Shown in pieces: positions 57,070 to 64,000 of a stretch of DNA of 64,000 nucleotides. The DNA lies in NCBI GenBank assembly GCA_020354025.1, contig CP070638.1:749906-813905 (forward strand), written 5' to 3'. The position numbers and the translations under genes were made by a program. Positions within the stretch are counted from its first letter, which is position 1; each line of letters starts with the position of its first letter. A model generated the notes under the pieces. The model ran no database searches. It saw only the letters and a program-made list of their open reading frames with translations, and was not told the origin of the DNA. The DNA is from Fidelibacterota bacterium (GTDB lineage Bacteria > Fidelibacterota > Marinisomatia > SCGC-AAA003-L08 > TS1B11).

Positions 57070-58087
57070 AGAAACTGTTCTCCTTAACAGTCACGGTTTC
57101 CCCATGACGCCGCTGTTCAAGTTCAGCGTCGATCATATGCACCAGCTCCGGCAGCCCCTCGCCACTGACCGCAGAGATGCCAATTACCCTATGTCCCTCT
57201 TCCTGCAGGGTCTCTGTGTTCGGGGCCTCTACCCAGGCATCCTGCTTGGTAAGTACCACCAGGGCTTCACGGTCCGAGAGATGGGGCAGATAGGCCTCCA
57301 GCTCCTGCCTCAGCACCCGGAGCTGCTCCTCCACCGGTTCCGGGAGAGTAGCGTCAATGAGGAACAGCAGCAGGCGAGTGCGCTCGATGTGCCTCAGGAA
57401 CTGGATCCCCAGCCCTTTCCCCTTGCTGGCTCCCTCGATAAGGCCGGGAATGTCGGCCATGACGAAGCTGCGATACTCCCCCGACTTTACAATCCCCAGG
57501 TAGGGCTGCAGGGTAGTGAACGGGTAATCGGCCACCTTGGGCCGGGCCCGGGAAAGACGTGATAGGAGCGTACTCTTCCCGGCGTTGGGAAAGCCCACCA
57601 GCCCCACATCGGCCAAGATCTTCAGCTCCAACTCCAACTCCCGCTCTTCGCCAGCCTGGCCGTCGGTGGCCTCGTGGGGAGACTGGTTTCGAGATGACTT
57701 GAAGTGGGCGTTGCCGAATCCTCCGGCGCCGCCCCGGGCTGCCAAGAACACATGCCCCGGCTCCACCAGGTCGGCCAGCAGCTCGTGGGTCCCGGCATCC
57801 TTGACCACCGTACCGGGCGGCACCCGGACGGTGATACTTTTACCATCCGCGCCGTGCTTGTTGCTGCCCGAACCGTGCCGGCCCCGCCCGGCCTTATATA
57901 TCCGGTGGTAGTGGACGTCCTGGAGGGTTGCCAGCCGGGCGTCCACCTGGAGGATCACGTCTCCCCCGCACCCTCCATCGCCGCCGGACGGCCCCCCCTT
58001 GGGAACGTACTTCTCCCTGCGGAATGCGATGATCCCGTGGCCGCCATCACCGGCCTTTACGATGATCCTGGCGTAATCGATGAACAT
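57059..58087 (-). CDS. obgE: Obg-family GTPase
   Basis: GTPase that binds the large ribosomal subunit and takes part in ribosome assembly and stress control. The 342-residue protein begins MFIDYARIIVKAGDGGHGIIAFRREKYVPKGGPSGGDGGCGG, the glycine-rich Obg fold, followed by the G domain with G1 GFPNAGKST, G3 DIPGLIEGA and G4 TKQD. There is no C-terminal OCT extension beyond the G domain, a usual minimal form. It overlaps the M14 gene by 11 bases. Confidence 0.95.
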   Translation of the reverse strand: MFIDYARIIVKAGDGGHGIIAFRREKYVPKGGPSGGDGGCGGDVILQVDARLATLQDVHYHRIYKAGRGRHGSGSNKHGADGKSITVRVPPGTVVKDAGTHELLADLVEPGHVFLAARGGAGGFGNAHFKSSRNQSPHEATDGQAGEERELELELKILADVGLVGFPNAGKSTLLSRLSRARPKVADYPFTTLQPYLGIVKSGEYRSFVMADIPGLIEGASKGKGLGIQFLRHIERTRLLLFLIDATLPEPVEEQLRVLRQELEAYLPHLSDREALVVLTKQDAWVEAPNTETLQEEGHRVIGISAVSGEGLPELVHMIDAELEQRRHGETVTVKENSFYDI

Positions 58088-58190
58088 AAGTTGGCACAGT
58101 CAAGTATTGGGTGAAGTTACGATTTGGCAGGGCAGTCGAATAGACCGAGTTATTACCCTCAAATCCGGTCGTCCCGCCATCGCCGGATTA

Positions 58191-59489
58191 TCATTTATCA
58201 ACAATTAGAGCCGAAATTTCAGCCTGTCTGGCATAATCGATAGCTTCGGCAAGGATGCGTGCCGCCTCCTGCGGACTATGGAATCCCGTACTGTTCTCGG
58301 AAGAAACGAAGTCCCACCGCATTTGTGCCCTGCGATGAAAATTCAAGGCGTCTTTTAGAGCCTCGTCTGAAGCTCCTGAATGCTTTTTCTGAACGATGGC
58401 ATCCATTGCAGAGAGGATTGCCGCTTCACTTTTACGCAGCAAATCGGCGGTTTTATGCTGAATGTTCAGAATCCTCTCCCTCAAATCCTCTTCAGGCCAG
58501 TGATGGCACATCTGGCAGGATTGATTCAAGTTTGTCAGCGGGCTCCGAATCCAATGATCGGATATTTTGACGCTCCCTGTGCGGACATAAGGCATATGAC
58601 AATCAGCGCATGAAACACCCGATTGGGCGTGAATGCCCGTACCCCAAAGCTCAAATTCGGGATGCTGCATCTTGAGCATGGGAGTCCCGGTCTCTTTGTG
58701 CGTCCAGTCCTTGAATTGATATTCATCATAATGCTCCTCGATGGCATCAATAGTACGTCCCCGACTCCAGGGAAAAGTCAAAACCTTGTTGTCACCTTTG
58801 AAGTAGTATTCCACATGGCATTGGGCGCAGACATACGTCCTCATCTCCTGCCTCGTGGCTTTCGACAGATCAACCCCCACCTGCTCCATTGCGTTCATGA
58901 AGGCCAACCGCGTGATCCTCAGATCCATGGTTTTCGGATCGTGGCAGTCAGCACAGGAAGACCCGATTTTAAGATGAGGTTTCAGGGTGTCGTAGGATGT
59001 CCGGTTGAACGCTTCCCATCCCATTTTTTCAACTAATTGTGGCGCTTCGGCGGCATGGCAGTTAGCGCAGGCCCCGGGCTGGCTGACGACTTTTACACGC
59101 TGGGTGTTCGCTTGATCGCTGGCGGCATAGTAATGACCACGCTCCTCGTTGTGGTCGATACTGAAAGCATAGCCGGCCCAGAGCCGCTTCATGGCCGGGT
59201 AACGTTCCAGCTTGCTGTAGGGCGTCGATCCGCCGTATTCCGTCTCACCGTAATCTACCTGTGTTTGGCGAAAGGCATCGTACTCATACGGAAAATTCCG
59301 GCCCCAAACCTCAGGATCGAGTTCATCTGCATCGATTTCTACAATCATCAGCGGATACTGGAGCGCTTCCATTTTCCGCTGACGGATGTTTAGCAACAGC
59401 AGAAGGACCGCTACAGTACCAACGGCGGCAGCAAAAAATGTCAGTATATGAATCAAACGGAAACGTGAAAATAGACTATTAGACATCAC
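58191..59489 (-). CDS. nrfA: Cytochrome c nitrite reductase, catalytic subunit (five heme c)
   Basis: Reduces nitrite to ammonium in the periplasm with six electrons. The 432-residue protein has an N-terminal membrane anchor/signal (about 12-34), DPEVWGRNFPYEY, ERGHYYAASDQANTQRV, and five heme sites at about residues 141, 179, 221, 294 and 325. The first, at the active heme, is CANCH, a His ligand, not the CxxCK Lys ligand of E. coli and most NrfA. Tyr228 (CHVEYYF) and His287 (GTGIHAQSG) fit the active-site Tyr/His; KMQHPEFELWG holds the calcium-site residues. It lies 12 bases after nrfH. Confidence 0.94.
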   Translation of the reverse strand: MMSNSLFSRFRLIHILTFFAAAVGTVAVLLLLLNIRQRKMEALQYPLMIVEIDADELDPEVWGRNFPYEYDAFRQTQVDYGETEYGGSTPYSKLERYPAMKRLWAGYAFSIDHNEERGHYYAASDQANTQRVKVVSQPGACANCHAAEAPQLVEKMGWEAFNRTSYDTLKPHLKIGSSCADCHDPKTMDLRITRLAFMNAMEQVGVDLSKATRQEMRTYVCAQCHVEYYFKGDNKVLTFPWSRGRTIDAIEEHYDEYQFKDWTHKETGTPMLKMQHPEFELWGTGIHAQSGVSCADCHMPYVRTGSVKISDHWIRSPLTNLNQSCQMCHHWPEEDLRERILNIQHKTADLLRKSEAAILSAMDAIVQKKHSGASDEALKDALNFHRRAQMRWDFVSSENSTGFHSPQEAARILAEAIDYARQAEISALIVDK

Positions 59490-59501
59490 CCTCTCCTTCC
59501 T

Positions 59502-59936
59502 TTATTCACGCTCCTGATGTCCTACGTTTCCGTGACATGCGAAGCAATCGGACGTTTCGCCATTCTTGTTTTCGACCATACGGCTGATGATCTCCTGATG
59601 ACACCGTTTGCAGTTGCTCAACGCGATTTTACGATTGAACTCCCGGATCTGGATCGGCTCGGGGAAACCACCCACTGTGAAGGCCGCGCTGTGGTTCCAG
59701 CCGTTTATTCCTTTGACGGCGTATTTTCCGATGGCGTTCTTTGGGGTGTGACAGCCGTTACAGGTGGCCACAGCTTTGTGGCTGGAACGATTCCAGGCGT
59801 CGAACTGCTCTCGCATAATGTGGCAGTTTTGACACGCCTGGGGGTCATCAGATAAATAGGAAATACCCTTAGCATAGAAAAAGGTGAATGCCGAAAGGCC
59901 GGCGAATATACCAAGCAATATCGGTAATACTCTCAT
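59502..59936 (-). CDS. nrfH: Cytochrome c nitrite reductase, membrane quinol-oxidising subunit (four heme c)
   Basis: Passes electrons from the quinol pool to NrfA. The 144-residue protein has one N-terminal helix (about 5-24) and four heme-binding motifs CQNCH, CNGCH, CKRCH and CFACH, the NapC/NrfH pattern. It forms an operon with nrfA (12-base gap). Its promoter should lie in the 94 bases between it and the icd terminator. Presence of NrfHA shows capacity for dissimilatory nitrite ammonification. Confidence 0.94.
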   Translation of the reverse strand: MRVLPILLGIFAGLSAFTFFYAKGISYLSDDPQACQNCHIMREQFDAWNRSSHKAVATCNGCHTPKNAIGKYAVKGINGWNHSAAFTVGGFPEPIQIREFNRKIALSNCKRCHQEIISRMVENKNGETSDCFACHGNVGHQERE

Positions 59937-59961
59937 TCCGATAGTATTGTTATAAATGTCA

Positions 59962-60002
59962 AAGGGGCTGTAGTCCTATCCGATGATAACCTACAGCCCC
60001 TT
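59962..60002 (-). terminator. Rho-independent-like terminator after icd
   Basis: A perfect 12-base inverted repeat (AAGGGGCTGTAG / CTACAGCCCCTT) with a 17-base loop. On the minus strand it comes after the icd stop and is followed by TTTGACATTT, a weak T-run. It separates icd from nrfHA. Confidence 0.75.
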
Positions 60003-60030
60003 CGGCCAATTGGCAAGATTTTACTGCTAC

Positions 60031-61338
60031 TTACATTCTCTCGATCATCGCTTCGGCAAACTCGCTGGTCTTGAGCTTGGTCGCTCCTTCCATCAGGCGG
60101 TGGAAGTCGTAGGTCACTTTCTTTTCGCCGATGGCCCCCTCAAGGCCTTTGACGATCAGGTCGGCGGCCTCGTTCCATCCCAGGTAGCGCAGCATTAGCT
60201 CGCCGGAGAGGATCAGTGAGCCAGGATTGACCATGTCCTTGCCAGCGTACTTGGGGGCGGTTCCATGGGTGGCCTCGAAGATGGCCGCGCCGGTGTCGTA
60301 GTTGATGTTGGCCCCGGGGGCGATACCGATGCCCCCCACCTGGGCCGCCAGGGCGTCGGATAGGTAGTCGCCGTTAAGGTTGAGTGTGGCGATGACGTCG
60401 AACTCGTTGGCGCGGGTAAGAATCTGCTGCAGGAAAGCATCAGCGATGGCGTCCTTGACCAGCAGCTTGCCAGCGTCCAGGGCCTCCTTCTGGGCGTTGT
60501 TGGCAGCCAGCTCGCCCATGGTATTCTTGATCCGGTCGTACTCATTCCAGGTGAATACCCTCTCGCCGAACTCCTCATCGGCCACGTCGTACCCCCAACT
60601 CTTGAAAGCCCCCTCGGTAAACTTCATGATGTTGCCCTTGTGGACAAAGGTGACACTCCGGCGGCCGTTATTCAGGGCATAGCGGATGGCCGCCCGCACC
60701 AGCCGCTGGGTGCCCTCCTGCGAGACTGGCTTGATACCCACGCCGGTAGTGTCGGGGAAACGGATTTTCTTATAACGCTCGGGGAAAGCATCCTTAAACA
60801 GCTTGAGGAACTTATTCTGGTCATCCGTACCTAACTGGAACTCGATGCCAGCGTAGATATCCTCGGTGTTCTCACGGAAGACGACCATGTCCACCCGCTC
60901 CGGGTGCTTCACCGGCGAGGGCACTCCCTTGAAATACCGCACCGGCCGTAGACAGACATACAGGTCCAGCTTCTGTCGCAGGGTTACATTCAGCGAGCGG
61001 ATGCCGCCCCCTACCGGTGTGGTCAGGGGTCCCTTGATAGCGATCAGGTGTTCCTGGATGGCTGTCAGGGTTTCATCGGGGAGCCAAGTATCGGGGCCGT
61101 AGACCTCAACGGCCTTATCGCCACCATAGATTTCCATCCAGGCGATCTTGCGTTTGCCACTGTAGGCCTTCTCCACGGCAGCCTCGAACACTCGCACCGC
61201 TGCCCGCCAGATATCGGGGCCGGTGCCATCACCTTCGATGAACGGAATGATTGGCCGATCCGGCACCCGCAGGCCGTCGGCTGTCATGTTGATTTTCTCG
61301 CCATCGGTCGGTGGTACAACATGCTGATAAGTGGTCAT
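60031..61338 (-). CDS. icd: NADP-dependent isocitrate dehydrogenase
   Basis: Oxidative decarboxylation of isocitrate to 2-oxoglutarate in the TCA cycle. The 435-residue protein carries the substrate loop [19 protein letters not shown] (Ser of SLN is the site phosphorylated in E. coli), [28 protein letters not shown] and [17 protein letters not shown], whose Lys-Tyr mark NADP use. Length and order match the E. coli type. Downstream is a strong hairpin terminator. It follows the zinc-ribbon gene by 35 bases. Confidence 0.96.
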   Translation of the reverse strand: MTTYQHVVPPTDGEKINMTADGLRVPDRPIIPFIEGDGTGPDIWRAAVRVFEAAVEKAYSGKRKIAWMEIYGGDKAVEVYGPDTWLPDETLTAIQEHLIAIKGPLTTPVGGGIRSLNVTLRQKLDLYVCLRPVRYFKGVPSPVKHPERVDMVVFRENTEDIYAGIEFQLGTDDQNKFLKLFKDAFPERYKKIRFPDTTGVGIKPVSQEGTQRLVRAAIRYALNNGRRSVTFVHKGNIMKFTEGAFKSWGYDVADEEFGERVFTWNEYDRIKNTMGELAANNAQKEALDAGKLLVKDAIADAFLQQILTRANEFDVIATLNLNGDYLSDALAAQVGGIGIAPGANINYDTGAAIFEATHGTAPKYAGKDMVNPGSLILSGELMLRYLGWNEAADLIVKGLEGAIGEKKVTYDFHRLMEGATKLKTSEFAEAMIERM

Positions 61339-61373
61339 CTTTATTCCTTTCGTAATATTGATAGGTCAGCGAC

Positions 61374-61661
61374 TCACTCTCCACTGCTTTTAGAGTCAGT
61401 GGTTGGGCTCTTGGTCTTGCCCTTGGATGTTTTCTCTTTCTCGCCACCCCCATTGCGGGAGGTTTCCGGTATGGATTTGCGGACATAGTCAGTGAGGTAA
61501 AAGCCGGTCCCCTTGAATATCAATCCGGCACCCGCACCGATCCGACGCCGTACTCGCTTCCGGCCACAGCTGGGACATAGCTCAATCGGTTCGTCTGTCA
61601 TGGCGTGAAACCGTTCAAATTCGTGACCGCAGGCTTCACATATATAGCTGTAGGTCGGCAT
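61374..61661 (-). CDS. FmdB-family zinc-ribbon protein
   Basis: A 95-residue putative regulatory protein. It begins MPTYSYICEACGHEFERFHAM and has two CxxC pairs (CEACG, CPSCG), the FmdB fold. A hydrophilic Lys/Ser/Thr-rich tail follows. The ATG at 61661 is preferred, because the family starts MPTY(E/S)Y; a GTG four codons upstream is possible. Role unknown; in methylotrophs relatives regulate formamidase and amidase genes, but this cannot be assumed here. Confidence 0.88.
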   Translation of the reverse strand: MPTYSYICEACGHEFERFHAMTDEPIELCPSCGRKRVRRRIGAGAGLIFKGTGFYLTDYVRKSIPETSRNGGGEKEKTSKGKTKSPTTDSKSSGE

Positions 61662-61783
61662 TGATCCCTTCACTTCCCCCTATTATTAATCTACTCAATT
61701 ATTCTAAACTGACTTGATGAGTCAATCCGGCAGGCATAGTCAGAATACTTGACGGGCGGCTCACTTTCCCGCAAAGTGGCTGC

Positions 61784-62266
61784 TCATTCATGGTGGTATT
61801 TCTGATCCAGGGCTTCTTTGACCACGGGCGGCACATAATCGGATACGTCACCGCCCAGGCTGGCGATCTCACGGATAATGGAAGAGTTCAAGTGGGTGTA
61901 ACGATCATGAGGCATCAGGAAAACCGTAGCCACATCCTGGTTCATGTGGCGGTTCATGAGGGCCATCTGGAATTCGGCCTCAAAGTCGGAGACTGCCCGC
62001 AGACCCCGAATAATGGCACAGGCCTCCCTGACCCTAGCATGGTCTACTACCAGACCGGAAAAATGATCCACCTCTACGTCGCCCAGGCCTTTCACGGCTT
62101 CCTGGATAATGTCCAGCCGCTCCTCAACGCTGAACAGCGGTACCTTTTCCCGGTTCTCGGCCACCGTGACGATGACCTTATCAAAAAGGGTGAGTGCCCT
62201 AACGATCACGTCCAGGTGGCCGTTGGTGATGGGGTCAAAAGTGCCGGGATAGATGACTGTTCTCAT
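61784..62266 (-). CDS. coaD: Phosphopantetheine adenylyltransferase
   Basis: Fourth step of coenzyme A synthesis. The 160-residue protein starts MRTVIYPGTFDPITNGHLD, with the TxxH/HxGH-like TNGH nucleotide-binding motif, RGLRAVSDFEAEFQMALMN and the C-terminal NSSIIREIASLGGDV (ISSTxxR-like). The ATG at 62266 overlaps the rsmD stop (ATGA) and gives the usual length; a start five codons upstream is less likely. rsmD-coaD is a widespread gene pair. Confidence 0.95.
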   Translation of the reverse strand: MRTVIYPGTFDPITNGHLDVIVRALTLFDKVIVTVAENREKVPLFSVEERLDIIQEAVKGLGDVEVDHFSGLVVDHARVREACAIIRGLRAVSDFEAEFQMALMNRHMNQDVATVFLMPHDRYTHLNSSIIREIASLGGDVSDYVPPVVKEALDQKYHHE

Positions 62267-62808
62267 TCGGCTTTCCGCCATAGCCCCACTTTGGTTTTAC
62301 CGAAAGCCCGAACGTCGATGCCCCCGGGCAAGGGAGCACTCCGGGGTAGCTCCATAACAAACAGACCGCCGGGGGCAAGAACATCCCTCACCAGCGGGTG
62401 CAGGTCTGTCCATTCAATGCTGTTATAGGGTGGATCGGCCAAGATCACATCGAAGCACCCGGGTGTGGCTCCCAGGAACGAGACTACATCCATCATGGCG
62501 ACAGCGCTCCGGTCTTCCGCTTTCACCCTTGTCAGGTTCTGATTCAGGATAGACACTGCCTGGCGGTCGTTTTCCACGAAGGTTACATGATCCGCCCCAC
62601 GGCTGAGAGCCTCAATGCCCAGGGTGCCAATACCGGCGTATAGATCACAGACCTGCTTACCCTCTAACGGCTCCAGACGCTGGAAAACCGATTTGCGTAC
62701 AATAGCTTTCGTCGGACGGAGATCCCTAACCGAATCTCTACCGAAGTATCTTTTCGGAACCTGCAGCTTCAAGCCGCGGTGTCTCCCGGCAACAATGACC
62801 GTGGCGAT
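62263..62808 (-). CDS. rsmD: 16S rRNA (guanine966-N2)-methyltransferase, start uncertain
   Basis: Methylates G966 of 16S rRNA. The protein has DLYAGIGTLGIEALSRGA (SAM-binding), DVILADPPYN (catalytic DPPY) and RPTKAIVRKSVFQRL in the N-terminal part. The first canonical start (TTG at 62772) would begin at MKLQVPKRYFG and omit the conserved family N-terminus, which is encoded upstream as VIVAGRHRGLKLQVP. In that open stretch no ATG, GTG or TTG exists. GAGGAG at 62817-62822 lies eight bases ahead of ATC at 62806-62808, so I extend to 62808 with a non-canonical start; an assembly indel is the alternative. Overlaps the PilN-like gene. Confidence 0.85.
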   Translation of the reverse strand: MATVIVAGRHRGLKLQVPKRYFGRDSVRDLRPTKAIVRKSVFQRLEPLEGKQVCDLYAGIGTLGIEALSRGADHVTFVENDRQAVSILNQNLTRVKAEDRSAVAMMDVVSFLGATPGCFDVILADPPYNSIEWTDLHPLVRDVLAPGGLFVMELPRSAPLPGGIDVRAFGKTKVGLWRKAE

Positions 62809-63659
62809 AGTGGCCGCTCCTCAATGATATTAAAAATAACCCGCAGCAGGTACGGACCTGCGGCAATCTCTTTCGGTCTCAGCAGACTCATGCGATGATA
62901 GTGCACGTAAGCCGAGTCAGCGGCAGTGGTCACAAGATGAGTCTGTATCTCGTCCAAGGAACCCTGCAGCACATATTCGCCGGCTGTCATAGTACCGGGG
63001 ACCGTTTCCACCACTACTCCTCCCGAGCTTTGGACTCTATCCTTCAGCCGGCGGAAAAAGTGTTCATACTCTGACTCTATCGGTCGCAATGCTCCCACCT
63101 GATCGCTGGAGGTAAAAGCTACTGCACCCTGCCAGCAGGTCGGTGCAGCCGGAGCTGGTAGTGTGATAAGGTCGGAAAACCGGTGGCCTTCAACACGAGT
63201 ATTGAGCCGTAGTAGGGACTGGGTCAGCTCTTCGCCTTGAATGCGGTATATGAGGAGTCCCGCCGCAGCATCCATGAAATCAATGGCCGCCTGGGAAGGC
63301 AGATCACTGAGGAAGCGTGCCATAACGGCCGCACAGGAACCCGGCGGTTGCATTGCCGCCGGTGGCATTACCGTAGCCGGCGGGGTTTCAGGGGATGGGA
63401 AGATTTCTCTCCACCTTTTCCAACTCCACCCCTGGTACCACCAATACGCCGCTACCACCAGGATCACCACGATAATCACCAGCCAACCCCAGAACCTTGA
63501 CCTCTTTTTCACCTTGGGAGGCACAACCGCCTGGGCTTCGGCTGTGGCTCGTTCCTGCAGCCGGTTGAGAATCGCTTCTTCATGGACATCGGCTCCGAGT
63601 TCTAATTCGGCTACGGCCTCTTGAAGCCCGGGACGTGCCAGTAGGTTTATGTCAAACAT
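62769..63659 (-). CDS. PilN-like membrane protein
   Basis: A 296-residue protein with a single membrane helix (about 58-80) after a positively charged N-terminal segment and a large C-terminal extracytoplasmic part. It begins MFDINLLARPG, as PilN proteins of type IV pilus or type II secretion machines do, and it follows a PilM-like gene with the overlap ATGTTTGA. The ATG at 63659 is chosen; an ATG seven codons upstream is possible. PilN bridges PilM to PilO. The extracytoplasmic part is not strongly like known PilN, so the assignment rests mainly on start and position. Confidence 0.6.
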   Translation of the reverse strand: MFDINLLARPGLQEAVAELELGADVHEEAILNRLQERATAEAQAVVPPKVKKRSRFWGWLVIIVVILVVAAYWWYQGWSWKRWREIFPSPETPPATVMPPAAMQPPGSCAAVMARFLSDLPSQAAIDFMDAAAGLLIYRIQGEELTQSLLRLNTRVEGHRFSDLITLPAPAAPTCWQGAVAFTSSDQVGALRPIESEYEHFFRRLKDRVQSSGGVVVETVPGTMTAGEYVLQGSLDEIQTHLVTTAADSAYVHYHRMSLLRPKEIAAGPYLLRVIFNIIEERPLSPRSLLPGDTAA

Positions 63660-64000
63660 GTTCAGCCGCCCATACAGCATCAGCCAGCTCTGAGAAAGCT
63701 GACTGGGTGAAGCGATTGTCTGCCTCCGGCACTTCCGGCCAGTTCCAACGCCAGAACGGATTCAGCAGGGATAGGGCACTCTGTTCCACCTGCAACACGT
63801 GCTCCAGGAAACCCGTGTCGCCCGATCCCAGGTAGACAAATACGTTTTCGACTTCTGGAAAACTAGTTTCCTGGCCTTCAGCTAGCTGTTCCACGAATGC
63901 AACAATCGGTTCCTGCAGACGGCTGTCTCCGACAGTGGTGCAAGGACGTACCTTAGAGGCATCCCGTTCGAAGAAATGGAGCGCCTGAAATGCCCCTTCC
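63652..64000 (-). CDS. PilM-like protein, partial (start beyond window)
   Basis: The open frame runs from the window edge to a TGA at 63652. The readable 115 residues include FVYLGSGDTGFLEHVLQVEQ and ALSLLNPFWRWNWPEVP, which resemble the C-terminal part of PilM (actin-like, followed by a hydrophobic-Asn-Pro-Trp type segment). The ATPase motifs would be outside the window. Its stop overlaps the start of the PilN-like gene. Assignment by context is tentative. Confidence 0.5.
   Translation of the reverse strand, partial: EGAFQALHFFERDASKVRPCTTVGDSRLQEPIVAFVEQLAEGQETSFPEVENVFVYLGSGDTGFLEHVLQVEQSALSLLNPFWRWNWPEVPEADNRFTQSAFSELADAVWAAEHV

Overview
The window looks like a stretch of a heterotrophic, at least partly anaerobic bacterium of the FCB superphylum. 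Neomarinimicrobiota or a close relative is my best guess, but no rRNA gene is present to confirm it. Three things point this way: the sigma-54 activator next to an LptE-type lipoprotein, two large secreted proteins ending in the Pro-Asn-Pro / IYTQLGE type of C-terminal sorting domain, and many Tat-exported sulfatases. Codon use and gene density look bacterial throughout. There is no CRISPR array, prophage or intact insertion sequence.

Positions 1-15955 are mostly housekeeping genes on the minus strand: a truncated comEC, a small secreted protein, nadE, asnS, an LptE-like lipoprotein, a sigma-54/Fis activator, purD and uvrB. A lone plus-strand yegP-like gene follows, then a NatAB-type ABC exporter, an alkaline phosphatase, tyrS and smpB. 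Positions 16237-22199 hold an SMP-30 lipoprotein, two tRNA-Ser genes, and the run cstA - aminotransferase - glycerate 2-kinase, which fits glyoxylate/hydroxypyruvate handling.

Positions 22359-44241 form a sulfated-polysaccharide region. An anaerobic sulfatase-maturating radical SAM enzyme with a C-terminal SEC-C zinc motif sits upstream of two tandem paralogous secreted proteins and a lipoprotein YdjC-type deacetylase. Four sulfatases with Tat-type leaders follow. Then come a DUF2961/GH172 protein, a collapsed enolase-family pseudogene, an SMP-30 lactonase lipoprotein, an intact exported enolase-superfamily enzyme, a heparinase II/III-like protein and a GH29 fucosidase. No SusC/SusD pair is present. 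The likely logic is that sulfatases are activated in the cytoplasm, exported folded by Tat, and work with the hydrolases, lyase and sugar-acid enzymes outside the cytoplasm on a fucose- and uronate-containing sulfated glycan.

Positions 44302-48943 are an accessory patch: a TonB-domain lipoprotein, a histidine kinase lacking its phospho-acceptor histidine, a seven-helix membrane protein, a small lipoprotein, an Xre regulator, an IS3-type transposase remnant and a third tRNA-Ser. Positions 49200-64000 return to core genes: a staphylococcal-type nuclease, a PEBP protein, a royal-jelly-family propeller lipoprotein, a DASS transporter, dprA, an M14 peptidase, obgE, nrfA-nrfH (nitrite to ammonium), icd, an FmdB-type zinc ribbon, coaD, rsmD and the start of a pilMN-like pair cut by the window edge.
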